61,461 nt of DNA from positions 1 to 61,461 of the forward strand of contig CAJIZJ010000006.1 in the NCBI GenBank assembly GCA_905181825.1. Reading direction: 5' to 3'. Origin of the DNA: an uncultured Flavobacteriaceae bacterium. GTDB taxonomy: Bacteria; Bacteroidota; Bacteroidia; Flavobacteriales; Flavobacteriaceae. The position numbers and the translations under genes were made by a program. Below, piece after piece: positions 41,760-49,207 of this stretch (positions within the stretch are counted from its first letter, which is position 1; the number at the start of each line of letters is the position of its first letter). The notes under the pieces were generated by a model. That model did not search any database and was not told where the DNA came from. It was given only the letters and a program-made list of their open reading frames with translations.

Positions 41760-42809
41760 ATGAACACCACCAAAAAAGATATTCGTGCCTTATCAAAAGA
41801 GGAGTTAAGAACGTTCTTTACTACTAATGGAGATAAAGCTTTTAGGGGCACTCAAGTTTATGAGTGGCTCTGGCAAAAGGGCGCGCATCATTTTGATGAT
41901 ATGACCAATTTGTCTAAAGAAACTCGTCAAATGATGGACGATAATTTCAGCATCAATCATATCAAGGTGGATTCAATGCAGCGAAGCTCTGACGGAACCA
42001 TAAAAAACGGAATTCGGCTTCATGACGGAATGATTGTTGAATCGGTTTTGATTCCAACAGCCAAGCGTTCCACGGCTTGCGTGTCTTCTCAAGTTGGATG
42101 TAGTCTAGATTGTAAGTTTTGTGCGACCTCGAGATTAAAACGTATGCGAAATCTTAATCCTGATGAGATTTACGACCAAGTGGTGGCTATTGATAAACAA
42201 AGTAAGTTATATTATAATCGCCCCTTGTCAAACATTGTTTTTATGGGTATGGGAGAGCCCTTAATGAATTACAACAACGTCCTTAAAGCGATTGACAAGA
42301 TTACGTCCAAAGAGGGCTTAGGGATGTCGCCAAAGCGTATTGTGGTGTCTACTTCTGGAGTGCCTAAGATGATTAAAAAAATGGCGGATGATAAGGTTAA
42401 ATTTAATTTGGCGGTCTCTTTACACTCGGCGATTGATTCTGTTCGAACCTCCATAATGCCCTTCAATGAAACATTTCCTTTAAAAGACTTACGTGAAGCT
42501 CTTCAGCATTGGTACGCAGCAACGAGTCGTATCATTACTTACGAGTATGTAGTTTGGGAAGGGATTAATGATACAAAAACAGATATTGAAGCACTGATAA
42601 GTTTTTGCAAATTTGCTCCCAGTAAAGTGAACCTTATTGAATATAATCCCATAGATGATGGGGTGTTTCAGCAAGCTGGTAATGCAGCAATCGATTTGTA
42701 TGTTTCAATGTTAGAAGCCAAAAATATCACCGTTACAGTTCGCCGTTCTCGCGGTAAAGATATTGATGCCGCTTGCGGGCAATTGGCAAATAAGGATAAA
42801 GCCTCGTAA
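41760..42809 (+). CDS. rlmN: 23S rRNA (adenine-2503-C2)/tRNA(A37) methyltransferase
   Basis: Radical-SAM enzyme that methylates C2 of A2503 in 23S rRNA and A37 in some tRNAs. 349 residues. The radical-SAM cluster motif CxxxCxxC is in 'VGCSLDCKFCATSRL', an upstream conserved Cys in 'STACVSSQVGC', and the resolving Cys of the ping-pong mechanism is in the C-terminal 'DIDAACGQLANK'. 'FMGMGEPLMNYNNV' and 'RIVVSTSGV' bind SAM. The presence of both catalytic cysteines and RlmN-type ending argues against Cfr, although Cfr shares them; the flavobacterial core-gene setting supports RlmN. Convergent with the aldo/keto reductase, 34 bp apart. Confidence 0.93.
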   Translation: MNTTKKDIRALSKEELRTFFTTNGDKAFRGTQVYEWLWQKGAHHFDDMTNLSKETRQMMDDNFSINHIKVDSMQRSSDGTIKNGIRLHDGMIVESVLIPTAKRSTACVSSQVGCSLDCKFCATSRLKRMRNLNPDEIYDQVVAIDKQSKLYYNRPLSNIVFMGMGEPLMNYNNVLKAIDKITSKEGLGMSPKRIVVSTSGVPKMIKKMADDKVKFNLAVSLHSAIDSVRTSIMPFNETFPLKDLREALQHWYAATSRIITYEYVVWEGINDTKTDIEALISFCKFAPSKVNLIEYNPIDDGVFQQAGNAAIDLYVSMLEAKNITVTVRRSRGKDIDAACGQLANKDKAS

Positions 42810-42843
42810 ACACCTTACATAAACACGAACGTTTACACTGATT

Positions 42844-43881
42844 TTAAGGAGCTGGGTTAGGGATCTCTGCATGAATGGCATTGATACGGACCAATGTCTC
42901 TTCAGAAAGTTTAGTGTTAACACTTCCAATATTTTCTTTTAACTGATCCAAGTTAGTGGCACCAATTATATTACTAGTAACAAACGGTCTTTGGTTAACA
43001 AATGCTAACGCTAATGTAGTTAGGCTTATTCCTAAGTCTTTTGCCAAATTTAAGTACTGCTTAGTTGCTTCTGTCGATTGTTCGCTGCTGTAGCGTGCAA
43101 AACGTGGAAATAACTTTAGACGCGCATTGTCTGCAGCGGTTCCTTCAATGTATTTTCCAGAAAGGACTCCAAATGCCAAAGGGGAGTACGCTAAAAGTCC
43201 GATATTTTCTCGCATAGACACCTCTGCTAAATCGCCTTCAAATACCCTATTTAACATTGAATAGGCATTTTGTGTGGTGCTAATAGGAGTGATGTTATGA
43301 TTTCTTACTTCTTCAGCAAAGCGCATGGTACCCCATGCTTTTTCGTTAGAAATACCAATAGCACGAATTTTACCAGCCTCTACACATCTTTGTAGACTGT
43401 GTAAGACCTCATTGAAATTATCTGTCCATGTATCGTTAGGGCTTGGCTTAAAATCACGGACCCCAAACGTATTGGTATGTCGCTCTGGCCAATGTAATTG
43501 ATAGAGGTCAATATAGTCTGTTTGTAGACGTTTTAGCTCTAAATCTAAAGCTTCCTTTATTGAGTCTGGAGAAAACCCAGTCATTCTTATATGTGCGGTA
43601 TAATCACCAGGTCCCGCAATTTTGCTGGCAATAACGACTTTATCTCTTGTGTTATTTTTCTTGAGCCAACTTCCTATATATTTACTCGTTAGCCCTTGTG
43701 TTTCCGCAGTTGCCGGCACCGGATATAATTCTGCAGTATCTATAAAATTAACTCCTTGGTCTAATGCAAAATCCATTTGTTCATGGCCTTCAGCTTCGGT
43801 GTTTTGATTCCCCCAGGTCATAGTGCCTAAGCAAATCTTACTTACTTTAATGTCGGTACTTGGAAGTATGGTATATTTCAT
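42844..43881 (-). CDS. Aldo/keto reductase (Tas-like)
   Basis: NADPH-dependent (beta/alpha)8 oxidoreductase, 345 residues, of the Tas/YajO group. Catalytic tetrad residues seen: Asp and Tyr in 'FIDTAELYPV', Lys in 'VIASKIAGPG', His in 'LYQLHWPERH'. 'AIGISNEKAWG' and the C-terminal 'IIGATNLDQLKENI' cofactor segment agree. Substrate unknown. Its ATG overlaps the stop of the upstream OmpA-like gene by one base (43881), so the two are co-transcribed. Confidence 0.92.
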   Translation of the reverse strand: MKYTILPSTDIKVSKICLGTMTWGNQNTEAEGHEQMDFALDQGVNFIDTAELYPVPATAETQGLTSKYIGSWLKKNNTRDKVVIASKIAGPGDYTAHIRMTGFSPDSIKEALDLELKRLQTDYIDLYQLHWPERHTNTFGVRDFKPSPNDTWTDNFNEVLHSLQRCVEAGKIRAIGISNEKAWGTMRFAEEVRNHNITPISTTQNAYSMLNRVFEGDLAEVSMRENIGLLAYSPLAFGVLSGKYIEGTAADNARLKLFPRFARYSSEQSTEATKQYLNLAKDLGISLTTLALAFVNQRPFVTSNIIGATNLDQLKENIGSVNTKLSEETLVRINAIHAEIPNPAP

Positions 43882-44840
43882 TAATCGTTATTTAAAAGCT
43901 TAGATATTTCGTCTAATTTTGGAGTAAGTACGACTTCAATACGTCTATTTTTTGCTTTTCCTTCCGTTGTTTTATTTGAAGCAATAGGTGCATATTCACC
44001 GCGTCCAGCCGCCGTTAAGCTCTCAGGGTTTATACTCTCATTTTCAATTAAAATCTGAACAATTGCTGTGGCGCGCTTAGTAGATAAATCCCAGTTACTA
44101 GCAATCTGCCCACCACTTGAAAAAGGATCGTTATCGGTATGGCCTTCAATAAGCACCGCAATTTCTGGGTTGTCTGCAAGTACAGACCCTAGTTGTTCAA
44201 TCGCGATACGTCCTTCAGATCCAATAGCCCAACTTCCAGATTTAAAAAGTAATTTATTTTCCATCGATACATATACTTTCCCGTCGCGTTGCTCCACTGT
44301 TAGCCCTTTTCCTTCAAAAGCGGTTAATGCACTAGAGATAGCGTTTTTTAAGTCGCGCATTGCTTGGTCCTTAGAAGCAATCAGCGCTTCTAGTTCTGCA
44401 ATTCTTTGAGACCGTTCTTGCATATCAGCTTCTAGTTTTAAAAGTCGATCATTTTCTGCAATTAAGGCAAGTTCTTTTGCTTCTAATTGAGCTAAAAGCT
44501 CTCTGTTTTTTTGAACATTTTCTGCGATTTCATTTGAGCTGTTTTGTTCTAGTGCTGCGTAAGATTCACTTAAGGCATCGTATTTTTTTTGAAGTGCGGT
44601 AAGCTCTTGTTGCAGTGCATTTTGTTCTAAAAGTAAAGCATCGTACAGCTGATGTAATTGGTCAAGTTGATTTTGGAGCGTATTTTTGTCGTTTATAACG
44701 GCCTCGTTTTCTGAGTTCAAAGTGTCATAATCGTTTTTTAGAGTTGTGTATTTGCCGTCTAACTCCTTGTATATTTTTGAAGACACGCAAGAGCTAGATA
44801 CAGAGATGACGACTGTTAAAATTAAAAGTTTCTTTAGCAT
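43881..44840 (-). CDS. OmpA-family peptidoglycan-anchored lipoprotein with coiled coil
   Basis: 319 residues. Lipoprotein signal (MLKKLLILTVVISVSSSC, Cys 18). Residues about 25-175 are a long Leu/Glu/Gln-rich coiled coil with heptad-like repeats; about 195-305 an OmpA/MotB C-terminal domain with 'VLIEGHTDNDPFSSG', 'LSTKRATAIVQIL', 'AAGRGEYAPIASN' and 'NRRIEVVLTP', which binds diaminopimelate in peptidoglycan. It likely tethers the outer membrane to the cell wall across the periplasm. First of two genes with the aldo/keto reductase; 24 bp downstream of exonuclease III. Confidence 0.9.
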   Translation of the reverse strand: MLKKLLILTVVISVSSSCVSSKIYKELDGKYTTLKNDYDTLNSENEAVINDKNTLQNQLDQLHQLYDALLLEQNALQQELTALQKKYDALSESYAALEQNSSNEIAENVQKNRELLAQLEAKELALIAENDRLLKLEADMQERSQRIAELEALIASKDQAMRDLKNAISSALTAFEGKGLTVEQRDGKVYVSMENKLLFKSGSWAIGSEGRIAIEQLGSVLADNPEIAVLIEGHTDNDPFSSGGQIASNWDLSTKRATAIVQILIENESINPESLTAAGRGEYAPIASNKTTEGKAKNRRIEVVLTPKLDEISKLLNND

Positions 44841-44864
44841 TGTATATAATTTTTAAAATTGATT

Positions 44865-45626
44865 TTATTTTAATTCAACTAAAACGGGACAGTGGTCACT
44901 ATGGATCGCCTCCGATAAAATAACGGCCCTTTTTAGCTTTTCTTGTAATGGCTGTGCAACTAAGGTGTAATCTAATCGCCACCCTTTGTTGTTTGCTCGA
45001 GAATTGGCGCGATAACTCCACCAGCTATAATTGTGAGGTTCATTGTTAAACTCGCGAAAGGCATCTACAAATCCCTGCTTCAAAAATGAACTCATCCAAG
45101 CTCGCTCTTGAGGCAAAAACCCAGAGATATTTTTATTTCTCACAGGATCATGAATATCAATCGCCTCATGACATATGTTGTAATCGCCACAGATGATAAG
45201 ATTTGGAATTTCTTTTTTTAATGTATTAACGTAGTCTTGAAACAAATCCATGTATTCAAGTTTGTGTTCCAGCCTTGCTAAGTTAGTGCCAGAAGGTAAA
45301 TAAAGACTCATGACCGAAACCCCTTTAAAATCAGCACGAATATTGCGACCTTCAAAATCCATAGATTTAATTCCAGTTCCATAAACAATATTGGTAGGTT
45401 TTGTTTTTGCTAAAATAGCAACCCCACTATAGCCTTTTTTTTGAGCACTAAACCAATAGTTGTATTTGTATCCAGCGTCTTCAAAAACACTCAAGTCAAG
45501 TTGGTCTTCTTGAGCCTTTATCTCTTGTAAACAGATCACGTCTGGATCGGCACTTATTAGCCAATCTATAAACCCTTTTTTAAGAGCCGCTCTAATTCCG
45601 TTAACGTTGTAAGAAATAATTTTCAT
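44865..45626 (-). CDS. xthA: Exodeoxyribonuclease III
   Basis: AP endonuclease/3'-5' exonuclease of the exonuclease III family in base-excision repair. 253 residues, normal. 'IISYNVNGIRAALKKGF' at the start, 'VICLQEIKAQ' (metal Glu), 'IICGDYNICHEAIDI' and the closing 'HSDHCPVLVELK' (catalytic Asp-His) are the family motifs. Heads a three-gene minus-strand group with the OmpA-like and aldo/keto reductase genes. Divergent from a giant outer-membrane protein gene. Confidence 0.96.
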   Translation of the reverse strand: MKIISYNVNGIRAALKKGFIDWLISADPDVICLQEIKAQEDQLDLSVFEDAGYKYNYWFSAQKKGYSGVAILAKTKPTNIVYGTGIKSMDFEGRNIRADFKGVSVMSLYLPSGTNLARLEHKLEYMDLFQDYVNTLKKEIPNLIICGDYNICHEAIDIHDPVRNKNISGFLPQERAWMSSFLKQGFVDAFREFNNEPHNYSWWSYRANSRANNKGWRLDYTLVAQPLQEKLKRAVILSEAIHSDHCPVLVELK

Positions 45627-45716
45627 GTAATCGTATAATAATTTCAGCTAAAATAATTAATAGAGTACTTTTACCCTAAATATTTAGCCTTGTTTTAACG
45701 AAAAATATCAACAAAA

Positions 45717-45724
45717 TATTTTTG
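45717..45724 (+). promoter_or_regulatory. Probable -7 promoter element of the 1144-residue OMP gene
   Basis: TATTTTTG matches TAnnTTTG, 24 bp before ATG 45749. A TTG lies at 45690-45692, 24 nt upstream, a little longer than the usual spacing. Confidence 0.45.
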
Positions 45725-45748
45725 CTTTTTTTCAGTTTAAGAGTCATA

Positions 45749-48700
45749 ATGAAGTACTTTTTTGTCGTTTTATTTCTTTTATCGGTCACTCTGAGTTCAT
45801 CTCAACAGTCGTCTTCACTGTACAAACTCAAAACATTGAGGGTAAGTGACTCTATACAGGTAGATTCTATAAGTATTAATCCATCTTCATTTTATATAAC
45901 AAACTTAAAAAACGAACGAATCCCAGCATCTTTATACGTCGTAGACTTCCAAAAAGCATCCATAAACTTCATAAATCCGATTGCTCATGATTCTATTAGA
46001 GTTCATTATCTAAATTACCCCGCCTTTATCACAAACACATACCAAGAAATAGATGAATCGGTTATTGTCAATCGCACAGGGAACTTACAGAGGCTTTATA
46101 AACTGTCGGAGCCCAGTGAGACACTTTCAGTCTCTCCTTTTGAAGGTTTAATGTCATCGGGAAGTCTCTCTAGAGGGATTACCATAGGGAATAGTCAAAA
46201 CTCGGTTCTTAACAGTGAGTTAGATCTTCAAATTAGTGGAAAGTTAAATAACAAAGTAACGTTACGAGCTTCCATTCAAGATTCAAATATACCCTTACAA
46301 GAAAATGGTTATTCGCAGCGTTTGGATGAGTTTGACCAAGTTTTTATAGAAGTTTTTAGTGATAAATGGAAAATTAGGGCAGGAGATATTGATCTTGAGA
46401 ATACAGATTCTTACTATGGGGAGTTTTCTAAGCGTGTTCAGGGGCTTTCGTTGTCAACTCGTTTTACAAACGAAAATTCTGAGTATACGGCTTATGCAGC
46501 AGGCGCCTTAGTTCGTGGACAGTTCACAACGAGTCAATTTGTTGCTCAAGAGGGCAATCAAGGACCTTACAAACTTATAGGCAGAAACAATGAACTCTTT
46601 GTTTTGGTAGTCTCAGGGAGTGAAACGGTATACGTTAATGGAGTCCCTCTTACCCGTGGTGCTACAGAGGATTATATTATTGATTATAATGCTGGTGAAA
46701 TTAGCTTTAATTCGACTTTTCCTATTACATCAGAAATGCGAATCACTGTTGATTACCAATCAAGTGCCCGTAATTATTCGCGTTTTATTGGATATGCAGG
46801 AAGTCAGTATAAAACTGAAAAATGGACTATTGGCGCTTCTTTTTATAACGAAAGTGATTTAAAAAATCAACCACTTCAACAATCTCTTAGTACCGATCAA
46901 GTCCAAATTTTATCCACTGCTGGTGACGATCAAGCACTCATGAATGCTCCTTCGGCATCTCTTGAACCTTATAACGAAAACCGAATTTTATATAAGAAAA
47001 TTCAAATGAATGGATTGGAGGTATTTGAGTTCTCTACCAATGCTGACGAAGAACTTTACCTTGTTAATTTCACATTAGTAGGCTCCCAGCAAGGCAATTA
47101 TATTATTACTAGCTCAGACGCGATTTCTAATATCTATGAATACACATCCCCTGTGAATGGAGTGAAACAAGGAGATTATGAACCCATTGTTCAGCTTGTA
47201 GCACCTGTTAAGTTACAGTTGGCGGTTGTCAACGGTTCTTTTTCACCTAATGAAAATACTTCAGTAAATTTTGAGTTAGCTGCTAGTAAAAATGATTTAA
47301 ATTTATATTCATCATTAGAAGATCAGGACAATACTGGGGTTGCGACCCAATTGTCTATTGCACATCAATTACTAAAGCCCTCTCAATTATGGAAGTTAAA
47401 TTTGACAACAGATATTGACTATATTCAAAAAAACTTTCGAAACCTTGAAGGGTTATATAATCCAGAATTTAATAGGGACTGGAATCTTGAACAGCCCATT
47501 AGCAATCAGCTCATATCAGATCTTGGAGATCAAGTTTTTATTAAATCAACGGCGCAACTAGCACACCCAGAAATTGGCCAGTTTAACTATAAGTTCCAGC
47601 GGTTAAATTATAATGAAAACTATGAAGGCCAGCGACATGTGGTTTCAGCAAAGCTACATCTTGATCGTTTCCATTTGTTTTCAAGCTCTAGCATACTAGA
47701 GACAGACGCTATCGGTTCTAATTCTCTTTTTTACAGATCAAATACACAGCTAAAGTATAGTTATAACAAAGGATGGACAGGGGTTAAGTTCTCAACTGAG
47801 CACAACGAAAAAAAAGAACTTGTATCAAATGTTTTAGATCCGGTAAGTCAAAAGTTTAGATCCTACGAAGTTTTTAAGGGCTTGGGAGATTCTACTAAAG
47901 TATTTGCCAAAATCGGTTTTATTTATCGTGTGAACGACAGTCTGCAAAATAATCGTCTTACAAAAGTAAACACTTCAAATACCTATTATATAGATTCCAA
48001 ATGGATTCACACTCAAAACACACAACTTAGTTTGTATGCCAATTATCGTGAATTTACATCAAAAAACAGCACTTTGCCGTCACAGAAATCTGTTAACTCC
48101 AGACTACAGTACAGTCAGAAAATCGCAAACAACCTGATCCATTGGAACACACTTTATGAAACTAATGCAGGGCGGTTGCCCCAGCAAGATTTCACATATG
48201 TTGAAGTAGAGCCTGGCCAAGGGACCTTTGTTTGGTTTGATTACAACGAAAATGGAATTCAGGAATTAGAGGAATTTGAAGTTGCTCAATTTCAAGACCA
48301 AGCGATTTATATACGAGTCTTGTTGCCTAATCAGGTTTATATTCGAACGCATCAAAATAAGTTGAGCCAATCTCTTACATTTAACCCTATTCAGTGGGCC
48401 AATTCCACCCAGTCCAATAAAAAGTTTTGGTCTCACTTTTACAATCAAACCTCTTTTTTAATTGACCGAAAAGATAAAAACACCAACCAATCAGTTCGCT
48501 TAAATCCATTTCATTCAAAAGTTGGGGATCAACTCGGGCTCCAGTCTAATTTTAGAAATCAATTATTCTTAAACAGAGGCAGACAGCGCTATACGGTCTC
48601 CTATAGTTATTTGGATTCAAAGGCTAGAAATGTGCTTTCTTTCGGATATATTGAGCTTGAATCGATTAGTCACCAATTGAATATGACTCATAAAATTAAA

Positions 48701-49183
48701 AATCAATGGCTGCTTAATTTACAAAGTAATTTGGATAAAATCAGTAGTGAAAGTGAGAGTTTTTCCTCAAAAAATTACCTGCTTACTCAATCCCTTTTAA
48801 GTCCTAAAATCTCTTATTTATTAGATCAAAACAAGCGATTTGATGTGTTTTATCAGTATCAAAAAAAAGACAACTCTATTGGGAGTCTCGAGCAATTAGT
48901 TCAAGAAAAATATGGATTTTCATTTGCGTTAACACAAAACCAAAAAGCGGCTATTACAGGTGAGTTTAATTATTTTTCCAACAAATTTTCTGGAAATGCC
49001 AATACTCCGGTTGCTTATCAAATGATGGAGGGACTACAGCCTGGAACTAATTTTACATGGTCTTTGGTCGCCCAGAAAAAACTGACAAAGTACCTTGATT
49101 TGAATTTAAATTATTTTGGAAGAAAGAGTGAAACCAGTCGTACGATACACACAGGAACAATTCAATTGAAAGCCTATTTTTAA
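45749..49183 (+). CDS. Giant predicted outer-membrane protein, function unknown
   Basis: 1144 residues from ATG 45749 (signal MKYFFVVLFLLSVTLSSSQQ; the frame to 45722 is not signal-like). No family I can name with confidence. The N-terminal part contains 'MSSGSLSRGITIGNSQN' and 'KLNNKVTLRASIQDSNIP', then 'ETVYVNGVPLTRG' followed by 'EDYIIDYNAGEISFN' and 'MRITVDYQ', a motif block that recurs in large Bacteroidota surface/outer-membrane proteins. The C-terminal 600 residues are alternating amphipathic strands closing with an aromatic-terminated strand 'TGTIQLKAYF', consistent with a very large barrel. No plug or TonB box seen. Monocistronic, convergent with the lectin-repeat gene 24 bp away. 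Confidence 0.72.
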   Translation: MKYFFVVLFLLSVTLSSSQQSSSLYKLKTLRVSDSIQVDSISINPSSFYITNLKNERIPASLYVVDFQKASINFINPIAHDSIRVHYLNYPAFITNTYQEIDESVIVNRTGNLQRLYKLSEPSETLSVSPFEGLMSSGSLSRGITIGNSQNSVLNSELDLQISGKLNNKVTLRASIQDSNIPLQENGYSQRLDEFDQVFIEVFSDKWKIRAGDIDLENTDSYYGEFSKRVQGLSLSTRFTNENSEYTAYAAGALVRGQFTTSQFVAQEGNQGPYKLIGRNNELFVLVVSGSETVYVNGVPLTRGATEDYIIDYNAGEISFNSTFPITSEMRITVDYQSSARNYSRFIGYAGSQYKTEKWTIGASFYNESDLKNQPLQQSLSTDQVQILSTAGDDQALMNAPSASLEPYNENRILYKKIQMNGLEVFEFSTNADEELYLVNFTLVGSQQGNYIITSSDAISNIYEYTSPVNGVKQGDYEPIVQLVAPVKLQLAVVNGSFSPNENTSVNFELAASKNDLNLYSSLEDQDNTGVATQLSIAHQLLKPSQLWKLNLTTDIDYIQKNFRNLEGLYNPEFNRDWNLEQPISNQLISDLGDQVFIKSTAQLAHPEIGQFNYKFQRLNYNENYEGQRHVVSAKLHLDRFHLFSSSSILETDAIGSNSLFYRSNTQLKYSYNKGWTGVKFSTEHNEKKELVSNVLDPVSQKFRSYEVFKGLGDSTKVFAKIGFIYRVNDSLQNNRLTKVNTSNTYYIDSKWIHTQNTQLSLYANYREFTSKNSTLPSQKSVNSRLQYSQKIANNLIHWNTLYETNAGRLPQQDFTYVEVEPGQGTFVWFDYNENGIQELEEFEVAQFQDQAIYIRVLLPNQVYIRTHQNKLSQSLTFNPIQWANSTQSNKKFWSHFYNQTSFLIDRKDKNTNQSVRLNPFHSKVGDQLGLQSNFRNQLFLNRGRQRYTVSYSYLDSKARNVLSFGYIELESISHQLNMTHKIKNQWLLNLQSNLDKISSESESFSSKNYLLTQSLLSPKISYLLDQNKRFDVFYQYQKKDNSIGSLEQLVQEKYGFSFALTQNQKAAITGEFNYFSNKFSGNANTPVAYQMMEGLQPGTNFTWSLVAQKKLTKYLDLNLNYFGRKSETSRTIHTGTIQLKAYF

Positions 49184-49207
49184 AAAGACCCCTATACAAA
49201 CGAGAAT

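Noticed and set aside
41760-42809. Possibility that the rlmN gene is a cfr-type resistance methyltransferase
   Set aside because: N-terminal domain and overall length fit RlmN and the neighbourhood is core genome without mobile elements.
42800-42843. GTAAAC ... GTTTAC inverted pair between rlmN and the aldo/keto reductase
   Set aside because: Overlaps the rlmN stop, has a long loop and no T-run on either strand.
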